A stretch of 62,055 bases of DNA from Pseudomonas neustonica (GCF_003797945.1 NZ_RKKU01000026.1:1-62055), one strand, 5' to 3'; shown: positions 52,144 through 60,704, counted from the first letter of the stretch. A program made the numbers and translations. The notes: generated by a model not told the origin, from the letters alone.

Positions 52144-53355
52144 ATGGAACAGACTGCCCTGCTGATCAATACGCCGACCACGCTGGCGCTGACGGTAATT
52201 GCGTTGTGGTTGGGTTACTGGATCAACCAGCGGGTGAGTCTGTTCAGCCGCTATAACATTCCGGCGGCGGTCAGCGGCGGGCTGCCGGTCAGCGCGTTGG
52301 TGGCGCTGATTCAGCTGCTGAGCGGGCGCGAGATCCAGTTTGATCTGGAGCTGCGCAACCTGCTGTTGATTGCCTTTTTCAGCAGCATCGGCCTGTCTTC
52401 CCGGCTACGGCAGTTGCTGGACGGGGGCCGCGCGCTGGCGATCATGCTCGGGCTGGCAGTGGTATTTCTGCTTTGTCAGAACCTCGTTGGCACCTTGCTG
52501 GCGCTGGGGCTGGATCAGAGCCCGCTTTACGGCCTGATCGGTGGCAGTATTTCGCTGGCGGGAGGGCATGGTACGGCGCTGACCTGGGGGGCGCTGTTTG
52601 AGGAGCACTTTGCGCTGGCCGATGCCAGCAGCCTTGGGCTGGCGATGGCGACTGCGGGACTGATCAGCGGTGGCCTGCTCGGCGGGCCGGTCGCGGCCTG
52701 GCTGATTCGTCGTCATGGTTTGGTCAGTACCGAGGTGGAAGCCGAACTGCCGCATCTGGCATCGCCAGGCAGAACCACCTACCTGATCGACCTCGATCAT
52801 CTGCTCACCGCCGTGCTGCTGATCGCCCTGTGCTTTGCCCTTGGCGCCAGCGTCTATGACTGGCTGTCCGGGCTTGGACTGCGGCTACCGGCTTTTCTGA
52901 CCTCGATGTTTCTTGGCATTCTGCTGGCCAATCTGCTCGATATTGCCGGCGTCGAGGTAGATGCCAGACCTGTGCAACTGGCCGGCGACCTGAGCCTGCA
53001 GCTATTTCTGGGTATGAGCCTGATCAGCCTGCCGTTGCTGTCGCTGCAGAGCGCCTTTGGCTTGATCGGCGTGATGCTGCTTATCCAGGGCGTGGTGACG
53101 GTATTGTTTACCGTTTTTCTGGTCTTTCCGCTGCTTGGTCGTAACTACGATGCGGCGTGCATCAGTGCGGGCTTTATCGGTATGGGGCTGGGCGCAACGC
53201 CGGTCGGCATCGCCAACATGGACGCGCTGACCAGTCGCTATGGACCCAGCCCCAAGGCCTATCTGGTGATCCCGCTGCTGGGCGCCTTCTTTATCGATAT
53301 CGCCAACGCCACGCTGGTGCAGATGTTGCTGGGTTTCAAGCTGTTCAACCCTTGA
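52144..53355 (+). CDS. gltS: Sodium/glutamate symporter
   Basis: 403-residue inner-membrane Na+/glutamate carrier with ten or more helices in two inverted halves. Each half has the re-entrant-loop motif: GGSISLAGGHGTALTWG (about residues 135-150) and the C-terminal ACISAGFIGMGLGATPVGIANM. I chose ATG 52144 (MEQTALLINTP); upstream codons in the same frame lack membrane-protein character. Convergent with the OsmC gene, overlapping by 11 bases at the stops. Confidence 0.93.
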   Translation: MEQTALLINTPTTLALTVIALWLGYWINQRVSLFSRYNIPAAVSGGLPVSALVALIQLLSGREIQFDLELRNLLLIAFFSSIGLSSRLRQLLDGGRALAIMLGLAVVFLLCQNLVGTLLALGLDQSPLYGLIGGSISLAGGHGTALTWGALFEEHFALADASSLGLAMATAGLISGGLLGGPVAAWLIRRHGLVSTEVEAELPHLASPGRTTYLIDLDHLLTAVLLIALCFALGASVYDWLSGLGLRLPAFLTSMFLGILLANLLDIAGVEVDARPVQLAGDLSLQLFLGMSLISLPLLSLQSAFGLIGVMLLIQGVVTVLFTVFLVFPLLGRNYDAACISAGFIGMGLGATPVGIANMDALTSRYGPSPKAYLVIPLLGAFFIDIANATLVQMLLGFKLFNP

Positions 53356-53794
53356 GCAGCACGCCCTCGCTATCAAGCACCTTGAGCTGGATCGGCAGCG
53401 CGGTAACCACACTCTGGGATACCGTACAGAACTGCTCAAACTGATCGAGAATGCGCTCCAACCGCTGAAACTGGGCGGCGGGGTGGCCCAGATGCAGGGT
53501 TACGTCAACGCCCACCACGCGCAGATGATTATCATCGTTGCGGCCTAAATGTCCGACCGCCTCAGTGCGGATACCGTCATTGGGCTGATGGAACTTGCCC
53601 AGCGCAAACACCAGGCTATCACTCAGACAGTTACCCAGTGCAGTGACCAGCAACTGGGCCGGGCTCGGGCCCTGGTTGCCGCCCAAGGGGGCTGGTTCAT
53701 CGGTAATCAGGTCGGGGGTATCGCCCTCGTACTGGGCCAGAAAGCGATAGTTCTCCTGCTGCTGCAAAGCCACTTCAACGCGGTTATCACCCAT
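53345..53794 (-). CDS. OsmC/Ohr-family protein
   Basis: 149-residue OsmC-like protein with the two redox cysteines of the family: one in LLVTALGNCLSDSLVFALGK and one in QFEQFCTVSQSV. These thiol peroxidases reduce organic hydroperoxides. I chose ATG 53794 (MGDNRVEV) with GGAG upstream. It is divergent from the BigR-type regulator gene and shares its AT-rich promoter interval, so it could belong to the sulfide-response regulon; that is inference. Confidence 0.88.
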   Translation of the reverse strand: MGDNRVEVALQQQENYRFLAQYEGDTPDLITDEPAPLGGNQGPSPAQLLVTALGNCLSDSLVFALGKFHQPNDGIRTEAVGHLGRNDDNHLRVVGVDVTLHLGHPAAQFQRLERILDQFEQFCTVSQSVVTALPIQLKVLDSEGVLLKG

Positions 53795-53832
53795 GATGTG
53801 CTCCGAAAGTGATGAGTTGGTTGCAATCAATC

Positions 53833-53862
53833 TATTTTTTTATATATTGTATGTCAATAAAG
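53833..53862. promoter_or_regulatory. AT-rich operator candidate between osmC and bigR-like genes
   Basis: The segment TTTTTTTATATATTGTATGT and onwards is the only strongly AT-rich stretch in the 93-bp divergent interval. BigR/SqrR repressors bind AT-rich imperfect dyads near their own starts. The half-sites are not clean, so this is a weak call. Confidence 0.35.
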
Positions 53863-53887
53863 TGTTCACGAGACCCTGCCCGACTGT

Positions 53888-54214
53888 ATGAATAATCAAA
53901 TCGATATCAATCGCCTCTCCAGCGCCGCTGATCAGGCTCAACAACTGCTCAAGGCGTTAGCCAACCGTGACCGCCTGCTGCTGCTCTGCCAACTGGTGGA
54001 GGGCGAACGCAGCGTCGGTGAACTCGAGCAAATGCTGGGCATTATGCAGCCTACCCTGTCGCAGCAGCTGGCGGTATTGCGCCGCGAAGGTTTGGCGGCT
54101 ACTCGCCGTGAAGGTAAGCAGGTTTATTACCGTGTCGCCAGTGCACAAGCGCTGGCGGTTCTTAACACCCTCTATGGCCTGTTCTGTGCCGAGGAAACAT
54201 CTAATGCAGATTGA
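53888..54214 (+). CDS. ArsR-family sulfide/persulfide sensor (BigR/SqrR-like)
   Basis: 108-residue winged-helix repressor (HTH about residues 40-75, MQPTLSQQLAVLRREGL). Two cysteines, C34 in the helix LLLLCQLVEGE and C100 in the last helix YGLFCAEE, match the dithiol pair that forms a tetrasulfide bridge in SqrR/BigR; no metal-site histidines are evident. It overlaps the first YeeE-type gene by 11 bases and heads the sulfur cluster, supporting a role as its sulfide-inducible repressor. Confidence 0.87.
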   Translation: MNNQIDINRLSSAADQAQQLLKALANRDRLLLLCQLVEGERSVGELEQMLGIMQPTLSQQLAVLRREGLAATRREGKQVYYRVASAQALAVLNTLYGLFCAEETSNAD

Positions 54215-54635
54215 CTGGGTTGCGTTCACCCCCTGGAGCGCGTTGGCCGGTGGTGCGCTGATTGGTGCGGCTGCCGCCATGCTGATGCTGTTTAACGGCC
54301 GGATTGCTGGTATCAGCGGATTGGTCGGCCGCCTGCTGATACCGCAGGCCGGTAACCGCGAAGCCCTGCTCTTTGTGGTTGGGCTCTTGCTGGCGCCCTG
54401 GCTGTATCAGCTGGCGGGGGGCGATATCAAAGTGGAGGTTGCCGCGGGCCCCGTGGCGCTGGTGATTGCCGGCCTGCTGGTGGGCTTTGGTTCACGGCTT
54501 GGCTCGGGTTGTACCAGTGGGCACGGGGTATGCGGCCTGGCGCGCCTATCGCCGCGCTCGTTGGCGGCTACGCTGAGCTTTATGGGCGCCGGTTTTATCT
54601 GCGTTTTCGTCCTCCGTCACCTGTTGGGAGTCTAA
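54204..54635 (+). CDS. YeeE/YedE (DUF395) transporter, first half
   Basis: 143-residue membrane protein with about four helices and the signature GSGCTSGHGVCG near residue 96-107, containing the cysteines that relay thiosulfate through YeeE-type channels. With the next gene it forms the two halves of a bipartite sulfur-compound importer, as in BigR operons of other proteobacteria. A ribosome-binding site GAGGAA precedes the start. Confidence 0.9.
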   Translation: MQIDWVAFTPWSALAGGALIGAAAAMLMLFNGRIAGISGLVGRLLIPQAGNREALLFVVGLLLAPWLYQLAGGDIKVEVAAGPVALVIAGLLVGFGSRLGSGCTSGHGVCGLARLSPRSLAATLSFMGAGFICVFVLRHLLGV

Positions 54636-54637
54636 GC

Positions 54638-55057
54638 ATGCGCGCATTGATTGCATTGGCCAGTGGGCTGGTATTCGGCTTCGGCCTGCTGCTCTCGGGT
54701 ATGGCCAACCCGGCCAAGGTGTTGGGCTTCCTTGATCTGGCTGGCGCCTGGGACCCTTCGTTGGCGCTGGTAATGATCGGGGCCATTGCCGTGGCCTTTA
54801 TTCCTATGCAGTGGACTCAGCGCAGTGGCGTGACCCTGCGTGGTGAAGCAGCGCAAATACCGACTAATCGCCAAATCGACCGGCGGCTGATCATCGGCAG
54901 CCTGGTGTTTGGTGCTGGCTGGGGCGTAGCTGGATTCTGCCCCGGTCCGGGGCTGGTCGCCGCCTCGGCGCTGGTGCCGCAGGCGCTACTGTTCGTGGCC
55001 GCCATGCTGGCGGGTATGTGGTTGTTCAGCTGGTATGAGCGGCGGGGGACTGCATGA
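54638..55057 (+). CDS. YeeE/YedE-like (DUF6691) transporter, second half
   Basis: 139-residue membrane protein. GLLLSGMANPAKVLGFLDLAGAWDPSLALVM and GAGWGVAGFCPGPGLVAAS are the family signatures; the cysteine in GFCPGPG corresponds to the transport-path cysteine of the second repeat. Two bases after the preceding stop; overlaps the SulP gene by four. Together the pair should import thiosulfate or related sulfur species. Confidence 0.9.
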   Translation: MRALIALASGLVFGFGLLLSGMANPAKVLGFLDLAGAWDPSLALVMIGAIAVAFIPMQWTQRSGVTLRGEAAQIPTNRQIDRRLIIGSLVFGAGWGVAGFCPGPGLVAASALVPQALLFVAAMLAGMWLFSWYERRGTA

Positions 55058-56799
55058 GCGATAGCCCGCGTCTGCAGCCTCCCGGCAGCGACGCGCTGCT
55101 CGGCTGGCTTACGCATTACCGTCGCGCCTGGTTCGGTGGCGATCTGACCGCCGGTCTGGTGCTTAGCATTATGGTGATTCCGCAGAGCATGGCTTACGCC
55201 ATGTTGGCGGGTATGCCGGTACAGGTAGGTCTATACGCCAGTCTGCTGCCGTTATTGGGTTACGCGCTCTTTGGCAGCAGCATGAGCATGTCGGTCGGCC
55301 CGGTGGCGGTGACCGGGTTGATGACGGCCACCCTGTTAGCGCCGCTGGCAGAGGTCGGCTCGGCGGATTATATGCAGCTGGCCATCTGGCTGGCGCTGTT
55401 TTCCGGCGCATTGCTGTTTGCCTTTGGCCTTCTGCGGCTGGGCTTTCTCGCCAACTTTCTCAGCCACCCGGTGATCAGTGGCTTCATCAGCGGCGCGGCG
55501 ATACTCATTGTGCTGAGTCAGGTGCCCAAGCTGGCGGGCCTGCGTAATTGGCCCGATAATCCGGCAACTTTGCTCGACAGCTGGCACACCAGCAACAGCC
55601 TGGTGCTGGCCATGGGCATCGCTGCCCTGCTCTGGCTGGTCTACGCACGCGCCTGGTTAGCCGGGCATCTGCGCAGCATGGGGCTGCCCGAGCTGCTGGC
55701 TAATCTGGCCGCCCGGCTGGCGCCGATTCTGGTGGTCGTGCTGGCCGTGGCCGCTACCCTGCAGTTTGGTCTCAGCGCGCACGGGGTGCCGGTGGTGGGT
55801 GAGATTCCCGCCGGGCTGCCGTCGCTGGTGTGGCAGACGCCGGATACCGGAGCGCTCCGCTCGCTATTGATCCCGGCGGTGCTGATCAGTCTGGTGACCT
55901 TTGTCGAAAGCGTGTCTATCGCTCAGTCGCTGGCGCGGCGCAAACGCCAGAGTATTAACCCCGACCGCGAGCTACTGGGGTTGGGCGCGGCCAACCTTGG
56001 CTCCGGCTTGACTGGCGGTTTTGCTGTGGCCGGGGGCTTCTCGCGCTCTAGTGTGAACATCGAGGCGGGCGCCAATACGCCGCTGGCGGGGGTGATTGCT
56101 GCGGTGATGATTGCCGGTATTCTGCTCACGGTCGCGCCCTTGTTTGCCTACCTGCCACAGGTGATGCTGGCCGTGGTGATCATAGTCGCAGTGGTGCCCT
56201 TGATTGATTTGCGCAGCCTGGCGCGGGCCTGGCGTTACGACCGCGCAGAGGGCCTCACGCTGCTCAGCACCTTGTTGGGTGTGCTCATACTCGGCGTTGA
56301 AGGCGGCATTATTCTTGGCGTGTGCTGGTCCATCGTCGCGCAGTTGTGGCGCGGCAGCCGCCCGCACGTTGCTGTGGTGGGCCGGGTGCCGGACACCAAC
56401 TACTTTCGCAACACCAAGCGCCATCTGGTGGAAACCGTGCCGCAGCTGCTGGCACTGCGCATTGACGAAAATATCTTCTTCGCCAATACCAAAGCGGTGG
56501 AACAGGCCATTTATCAGGCGCTGGCAGACTATCCTGACACCCGAGAAGTGTTACTGATTTTGTCAGCGGTTAACCATATCGACAGTACCGGACTGGACAT
56601 GCTCAGCGAGCTGACCGAAGGGTTGGCCGAGCGCGATATCCATCTGCATCTCGCGGAGGTCAAGGGCCCGGTGATGGATCACTTGCAGCAAACCGACTGG
56701 ATGCAGCGTCAGGTAGACGAGCTGTTCCCTAGCACTGATATTGCATTCAACACCCTGGGCAAGCTGAAAAGGCCCTCTCCTGAACCAACAGAGTCATAG
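55054..56799 (+). CDS. SulP-family anion/sulfate permease with STAS domain
   Basis: 581 residues. A membrane domain (about 1-430) with SLC26 signatures: LVLSIMVIPQSMAYAMLAGMPVQVGLYASLLPLLGYALFGSS, GAANLGSGLTGGFAVAGGFSRSSVNIEAGANTPLAG. A cytoplasmic STAS domain follows (about 450-560; RIDENIFFANTKAVEQAIYQAL, LSAVNHIDSTGLDMLSEL). Likely moves sulfate or sulfite. Its place behind the sulfide sensor and thiosulfate importer suggests handling of oxidised sulfur products. Confidence 0.93.
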   Translation: MSDSPRLQPPGSDALLGWLTHYRRAWFGGDLTAGLVLSIMVIPQSMAYAMLAGMPVQVGLYASLLPLLGYALFGSSMSMSVGPVAVTGLMTATLLAPLAEVGSADYMQLAIWLALFSGALLFAFGLLRLGFLANFLSHPVISGFISGAAILIVLSQVPKLAGLRNWPDNPATLLDSWHTSNSLVLAMGIAALLWLVYARAWLAGHLRSMGLPELLANLAARLAPILVVVLAVAATLQFGLSAHGVPVVGEIPAGLPSLVWQTPDTGALRSLLIPAVLISLVTFVESVSIAQSLARRKRQSINPDRELLGLGAANLGSGLTGGFAVAGGFSRSSVNIEAGANTPLAGVIAAVMIAGILLTVAPLFAYLPQVMLAVVIIVAVVPLIDLRSLARAWRYDRAEGLTLLSTLLGVLILGVEGGIILGVCWSIVAQLWRGSRPHVAVVGRVPDTNYFRNTKRHLVETVPQLLALRIDENIFFANTKAVEQAIYQALADYPDTREVLLILSAVNHIDSTGLDMLSELTEGLAERDIHLHLAEVKGPVMDHLQQTDWMQRQVDELFPSTDIAFNTLGKLKRPSPEPTES

Positions 56800-56801
56800 T
56801 C

Positions 56802-56987
56802 ATGAAAACCAATGTAGGTACTATTGATCGTGTTATACGCATTCTTCTGGGTCTGCTACTGATTGGCCTGAGCCTGACCGGAACCATAGGTCTCTGGGGG
56901 TGGATCGGTGTTGTGCCACTGGCTACCGGAGTGATGCGTTTTTGCCCGCTGTATCCGCTGCTGGGCATCAGTACCTGCAGCAAGTGA
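56802..56987 (+). CDS. DUF2892 small membrane protein
   Basis: 61 residues: MKTNVGTIDRVIRILLG is the typical DUF2892 start, then two helices (IRILLGLLLIGLSLTGTIGLWG; IGVVPLATGVMRFCPLYPLLGIS) with the conserved FCPLY and a C-terminal CSK cysteine. Similar to the membrane part of the rhodanese YgaP. Common in sulfide-response operons; exact role unknown. Two bases after the SulP stop. Confidence 0.9.
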   Translation: MKTNVGTIDRVIRILLGLLLIGLSLTGTIGLWGWIGVVPLATGVMRFCPLYPLLGISTCSK

Positions 56988-57022
56988 GCTGCTGGCACAT
57001 CAAAAACGAAAAGGAGTTTTAT

Positions 57023-57493
57023 ATGAAATCCGTGATTACTACGCTACTTGGCGGTACTTTGCTGGCCGTCAGCCTGTCGGCTGCGGCAGCTCAGCTGTCT
57101 CCGGAAGATCAGATCGAAACCCGCAAGGCCGGTTTTACCTACATGGCCTGGAATATGGGCAAGATCAAGGCGCAGGTGATTGATGAGAGCGTCGAATACA
57201 ATCCCGAGCAAGTCAGTGCGGCGGCCAATGCCATCGCCGCTATCGCCAACTCCGGCATGGGCGCGCTCTTTGGTCCGGGCACCGACCAGGATGTAGGCAA
57301 GCAGGTAACCCGCGCCGATCCGGCGTTGTTTGCGAACATGAACGATATGGCCGAGCTGGCCGGTAACCTGGGTACCGCATCAGATAATCTGGTCGCTGCC
57401 GCAGCAACGGGCGATGCTTCAGCCGTGCGGGTCGCCTTTGGTGAAGTGGGCAAGAGCTGCAAGGCCTGCCATGACAAGTACCGCCTGGACTGA
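57023..57493 (+). CDS. Cytochrome c' (class II c-type cytochrome)
   Basis: 156 residues. Signal peptide MKSVITTLLGGTLLAVSLSAAAA, then a four-helix-bundle cytochrome with the haem-binding C146-K-A-C149-H150 close to the C-terminus, diagnostic for class II cytochrome c. It has the expected length (about 130 after cleavage). Cytochromes c' bind NO and small ligands in the periplasm and can pass electrons. GAAAAGGAG ribosome-binding site. Likely continues the sulfur operon. Confidence 0.92.
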   Translation: MKSVITTLLGGTLLAVSLSAAAAQLSPEDQIETRKAGFTYMAWNMGKIKAQVIDESVEYNPEQVSAAANAIAAIANSGMGALFGPGTDQDVGKQVTRADPALFANMNDMAELAGNLGTASDNLVAAAATGDASAVRVAFGEVGKSCKACHDKYRLD

Positions 57494-57501
57494 AGCGCGG
57501 T

Positions 57502-58179
57502 TTACCAGGCAGGTACCGCCGGAGCCGGCGGCGGGGCAGGAATCCAACTGCCCCACGCCAGCCAGACCATGCCAATGGCAATGATCAGCGCAATGCTCAA
57601 TGCCAGCCCGCCACCGCTTTCAACCTCGGTTTGCGGTTGCTGCGTCAGCGTCTTGCGACCATGTAGCATGGCGCCCACCAGCTTTTTGCCGCGCAAGCGG
57701 TAGACCACGATGGCCAGAATGTGCAGGCCAATCACCACATAGATCAGCTCCTCGGTGGAGCGGTGCCAGCCGCTCAGCAGCGAGATCACATCGCTGTCTA
57801 CCAGCCGCGTCAACGGCCCGTAAAAGGCCACATCATCACTGGAAAACAGTCCTGTCAGCGCCTGAAAGGCAAAGAGCCCGAGCATGGCGAAGACCGAGAA
57901 AGCGCCGAGCGGATTGTGCCCCAGCTCTTGCCACTGGCCACGCAGGTACTGGGAAACACGTGAAGGCGTTGGGAAGAAATTGCTGAAGCGAGCATAGGTG
58001 CCGCCCACCAGCCCCCACACCAGACGGAAGGTCAGCAGCCCTAAAACGGACAGGCCAAAACGCTCGTGCCAGACCATCCAGTTGCCACCCAAACTGACCG
58101 TCACCAGAGCACCCGTGACGCATAGCGCCAACAGCCAATGAAACAGACGAAGAGGAAGGTCCCAGACGACAATTTGCAT
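57502..58179 (-). CDS. Cytochrome b561-type membrane protein
   Basis: 225 residues, DiHaem/Ni-hydrogenase-type cytochrome b561. MQIVVWDLPLRLFHWLLALCV holds the first haem histidine; further candidates are in WHERFGLSVLG, HRSTEELIYVVIGLHILAIVVYRLRGKKLVGAMLHG. Four helices plus a C-terminal helix (about 195-215). Convergent with the cytochrome c' gene (eight bases between stops); in many proteobacteria a cytochrome c' and b561 pair is adjacent and may exchange electrons. Confidence 0.9.
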   Translation of the reverse strand: MQIVVWDLPLRLFHWLLALCVTGALVTVSLGGNWMVWHERFGLSVLGLLTFRLVWGLVGGTYARFSNFFPTPSRVSQYLRGQWQELGHNPLGAFSVFAMLGLFAFQALTGLFSSDDVAFYGPLTRLVDSDVISLLSGWHRSTEELIYVVIGLHILAIVVYRLRGKKLVGAMLHGRKTLTQQPQTEVESGGGLALSIALIIAIGMVWLAWGSWIPAPPPAPAVPAW

Positions 58180-58537
58180 GGATTACTCACTGCGTTTTAA
58201 ACAAGCGTTGAAGGCTAACGTCTCCGGGCGGTGCTCGCAAGACTTGGCGGCCTTTGAGTGAGCCACTTCGCGAGCAGAGGTTTTTGTCTCACTGGCGAAC
58301 AGAATCTCACTCTCAGTGCGCCGGCACGCTTAAAGCCGCCTACTGCTTGGCTTTCAGGCCCACAGCTATATAAATCAGTGGGCTGCGTAAGTATCGGTCG
58401 CCGCATGGGTTGGTTTGACAGAAAAAACACTGTGCAAACACAAATATCATAATGACATTACTTGGGCTGCTGCTTATTATTTAGCGGCTAGATCTGAAGT
58501 GCATCAAAAAAAACAAATGAAGAAGGAATCTTCAAAC
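58180..58537. other. Intergenic region between cytochrome b561 and lipoprotein genes
   Basis: About 358 bases. No supported gene on either strand; the in-frame upstream extension of the lipoprotein ORF lacks coding character. Contains an AT-rich stretch near 58420-58520 likely holding the lipoprotein promoter (TTGACA at 58415) but no well-spaced -10. Confidence 0.45.
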
Positions 58538-59005
58538 ATGATGTTAATGAAAAAAATGGCTATGACAGCCGCGCTTTCTGCCTCCCTGTTTGTCTCTGGC
58601 TGTGCCAGTATCGTCAGTGATTCGCAATACCCTGTTTCCGTAAAATCCGAACCGCCCGGTGCCGAATATCAGATTCGTAACCGCAGTGGCGCTGTAATAC
58701 ATCAAGGCACAACACCGAACACCGTTACCCTCAAGGCAGGCGACGGCTACTTCAAGGGTGCACGCTACAACATGCAGTTTTCCAAGGAAGGCTACGAGCA
58801 GCAAAGCCAGACTCTGGAGTCCAGTATGGATGGCTGGTACTGGGGCAACCTGCTGTTTGGCGGTTTGATTGGCATGCTGGCGGTTGATCCTGCCACCGGC
58901 GCCATGTACAAACTGCCGCCCGCCAGAACGGCCAACCTGATTCAGATACCCATGGCTCAGCCAGCAACGCCTGAAGCGGACGTGGTCAGCGCGGTCAGCG
59001 AGTGA
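58538..59005 (+). CDS. Outer-membrane lipoprotein with PEGA-like domain
   Basis: 155 residues. Lipoprotein signal MKKMAMTAALSASLFVSGC (lipobox VSGC), then a beta-rich PEGA-like part: PVSVKSEPPGAEYQIRNRSG, VIHQGTTPNTVTLKAG, YNMQFSKEGYEQQSQTLES. A hydrophobic WYWGNLLFGGLIGMLAVDPATGAMYKL segment follows, a pattern seen in small lipoproteins of pseudomonads. I chose ATG 58538 (AGAAGGAA upstream); further starts at 58541 and 58547 are possible. Function unknown. Followed by a strong terminator. Confidence 0.82.
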   Translation: MMLMKKMAMTAALSASLFVSGCASIVSDSQYPVSVKSEPPGAEYQIRNRSGAVIHQGTTPNTVTLKAGDGYFKGARYNMQFSKEGYEQQSQTLESSMDGWYWGNLLFGGLIGMLAVDPATGAMYKLPPARTANLIQIPMAQPATPEADVVSAVSE

Positions 59006-59035
59006 AGTAGCTACAGCGGTAATTTTCAGATCCGT

Positions 59036-59066
59036 AAAAAAGGGCGCCGTAGCGCCCCTTTTTTTA
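59036..59066. terminator. Bidirectional rho-independent terminator
   Basis: GGGCGC (59042-59047), loop CGTA, GCGCCC (59052-59057), followed by a T run (59059-59065) and preceded by an A run (59036-59041), so it can end both the lipoprotein transcript and the convergent SDR transcript. Confidence 0.92.
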
Positions 59067-59852
59067 TTACAGCTCCATATTGCGCGCCAACTTGTCCCGC
59101 AGCAGCTCAGGATCGTTACTCGCAGCCTTATCCAGCTCAGCCAGCTCCTCCGGAATGTACCAGTGCAATTTGTGCTCGTTGTGGTAACTGGCCCACACCA
59201 CCTTGGCCACCTCCACCGCTTCAATCAGCCGAAATGGCCCTTTGGTTGGCGCTTTGGCCAGAAACTCGTCGGAGGTCATCCCGGTGCGGATCAACCCCGG
59301 CAGCGCATCGGCGCAGCGAATATCGAAACGCTTGAACTCGTTCGACCACGCCTCGGTCAGGCCCTTCACCGCGTGCTTGCTGGCCGAATACACCGCAATC
59401 AACGGCATGCCCATGGTCGCGGAAGACGATGAGGTGTTGAAGCACAGCGCGTTGGGCGTTTCCTTCAGCAGCGGCAACGCGCTATGGGTGCCATTCATCA
59501 CGCCAATCACGTTCACATTGATGATCTTCAGCTGATCCTCAAACGACATCTCGTCGAAGTACCCGCGCATGATGATGCCCGCGTTGTTGAACAGAATGTC
59601 CATGCGGCCGTCGGTTGCTGCGCCAAACGTCGCTACCGCCGCATCAAACTGCGCCTTGTCACTCACATCCAGCGTCTGAATCATGCAGTTATCTGCACCC
59701 AACTCCGCCTGCAAAGCGTCTAACCCCGCCTGGTTGACGTCGAAGGCGCCAATGAACCAGCCCTGCTCGCGAAACAGGCGCGCGGTCTCGCGGCCCATGC
59801 CGGAGGCGGCACCGGTAATGAAGATGGATTGACGGCCAGCGGCGTGTGACAT
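59067..59852 (-). CDS. Short-chain dehydrogenase/reductase
   Basis: 261-residue SDR. NAD(P) motif TGAASGMG (residues 14-21), NNAGIIMRG near 89, catalytic Ser in NTSSSSATMG and YSASK near 158. Specificity unknown. The start follows a typical purine-rich region (AAGAGATATCGCCC). Monocistronic: a terminator on one side and 165 bp of empty sequence on the other. Confidence 0.92.
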   Translation of the reverse strand: MSHAAGRQSIFITGAASGMGRETARLFREQGWFIGAFDVNQAGLDALQAELGADNCMIQTLDVSDKAQFDAAVATFGAATDGRMDILFNNAGIIMRGYFDEMSFEDQLKIINVNVIGVMNGTHSALPLLKETPNALCFNTSSSSATMGMPLIAVYSASKHAVKGLTEAWSNEFKRFDIRCADALPGLIRTGMTSDEFLAKAPTKGPFRLIEAVEVAKVVWASYHNEHKLHWYIPEELAELDKAASNDPELLRDKLARNMEL

Positions 59853-60016
59853 GGGCGATATCTCTTTTGTTGGGATTGTTGATGGGGAGACGTTAGCACT
59901 GAGCGAGTGGCTTGGGAGCCAAGGGGTGGTTTGGTTGATTATTGGGCAATCATTGGGGTGATGTTTAGTACGAGGGGGTGTGGCCGAGCGGATGCCTAGC
60001 CGGTTGGTGTGCAGGG

Positions 60017-60298
60017 CTAACGCTCGCCTTCCAGCTCATGCCATACCCGAAGAACGACTATTACGTTGGTGTGCAACGAGTAGCGGACAACGTACTTGCT
60101 AAAGACCATATCCCGAACTGAATCGGGTACGGGTGCCATCTTTACGGGCGAGCCAATATGGGGAAATTCGGTCAGCAAGCTGACTTTGCCGATCAGCTCG
60201 GCGGCAATTCTGGCCGCCGCAGAAGGATTGTGTATTGCGATAAATTCCTTCAAGCGTTGCAACTCTGCAACGGCGTGATCGGTGTAAACCAGTTTCAT
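60017..60298 (-). CDS. RelE/ParE-family toxin
   Basis: 93 residues. KLVYTDHAVAELQRLKEFI (N-terminal helix pair), RIAAELIGKVSLLTEFPHIGSP and the C-terminal beta strands VRDMVFSKYVVRYSLHTNVIVVLRVWHELEGER are typical of the ParE/RelE fold. ParE homologues poison gyrase while RelE ones cut mRNA; the missing clear RNase residues and the RHH antitoxin favour ParE. Four-base overlap with the antitoxin gene upstream. Confidence 0.9.
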   Translation of the reverse strand: MKLVYTDHAVAELQRLKEFIAIHNPSAAARIAAELIGKVSLLTEFPHIGSPVKMAPVPDSVRDMVFSKYVVRYSLHTNVIVVLRVWHELEGER

Positions 60299-60567
60299 TT
60301 ACTCGGCCCCGGTGCATCCTGTTCGGCTTCGGTGCCCCAACTGTTGAGCCAGCTATGTACGTCGCTGGCGTCGACAACGTTGCCCAAAGCCGCAGACTCC
60401 ATTGCTTCGAGTGTTTGCGTCCAGCGCGCTTGCTCAAGCTGCTGTTTCTCAATGTATTCCGCCAACGCCTGATTGATGACCCAGCCTTTGCTCCGCTCTA
60501 GTCGCTTGGCTATCGCTTCCAGATGCTGTTCTACTTCGGCCTGAAGACGCACTGTTGTGACTGCCAT
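60295..60567 (-). CDS. Ribbon-helix-helix antitoxin (ParD/CopG-like)
   Basis: 90 residues. The N-terminal beta strand and helices TTVRLQAEVEQHLEAIAKRLERSKGWVINQALAEYIEKQQ form an RHH DNA-binding domain; the acidic C-terminal half (LEAMESAALGNVVDASDVHSWLNSWG) should wrap the toxin. AAGGAG ribosome-binding site. First gene of a classic antitoxin-toxin pair, probably autorepressing through the dyad upstream. Confidence 0.9.
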   Translation of the reverse strand: MAVTTVRLQAEVEQHLEAIAKRLERSKGWVINQALAEYIEKQQLEQARWTQTLEAMESAALGNVVDASDVHSWLNSWGTEAEQDAPGPSK

Positions 60568-60588
60568 TGGGAGTCTCCTTAAATCGGT

Positions 60589-60615
60589 TGACTACAATGT
60601 ATTACAACATAGTCA
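60589..60615. promoter_or_regulatory. Antitoxin operator dyad
   Basis: TGACTA (60589-60594) and TAGTCA (60610-60615) are perfect inverted half-sites 15 bp apart, with TGTATTACA in the centre, 22 bp upstream of the antitoxin start. Fits RHH autoregulation. Confidence 0.6.
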
Positions 60616-60704
60616 GTATTGCTTGCAAACAGGGTGTGTTTGCGAAGTGATTGTTGGTTGGCATTGGCAGGTTGGCTTGGGAGTAGTGAGCTGTTAAGAC
60701 TACT

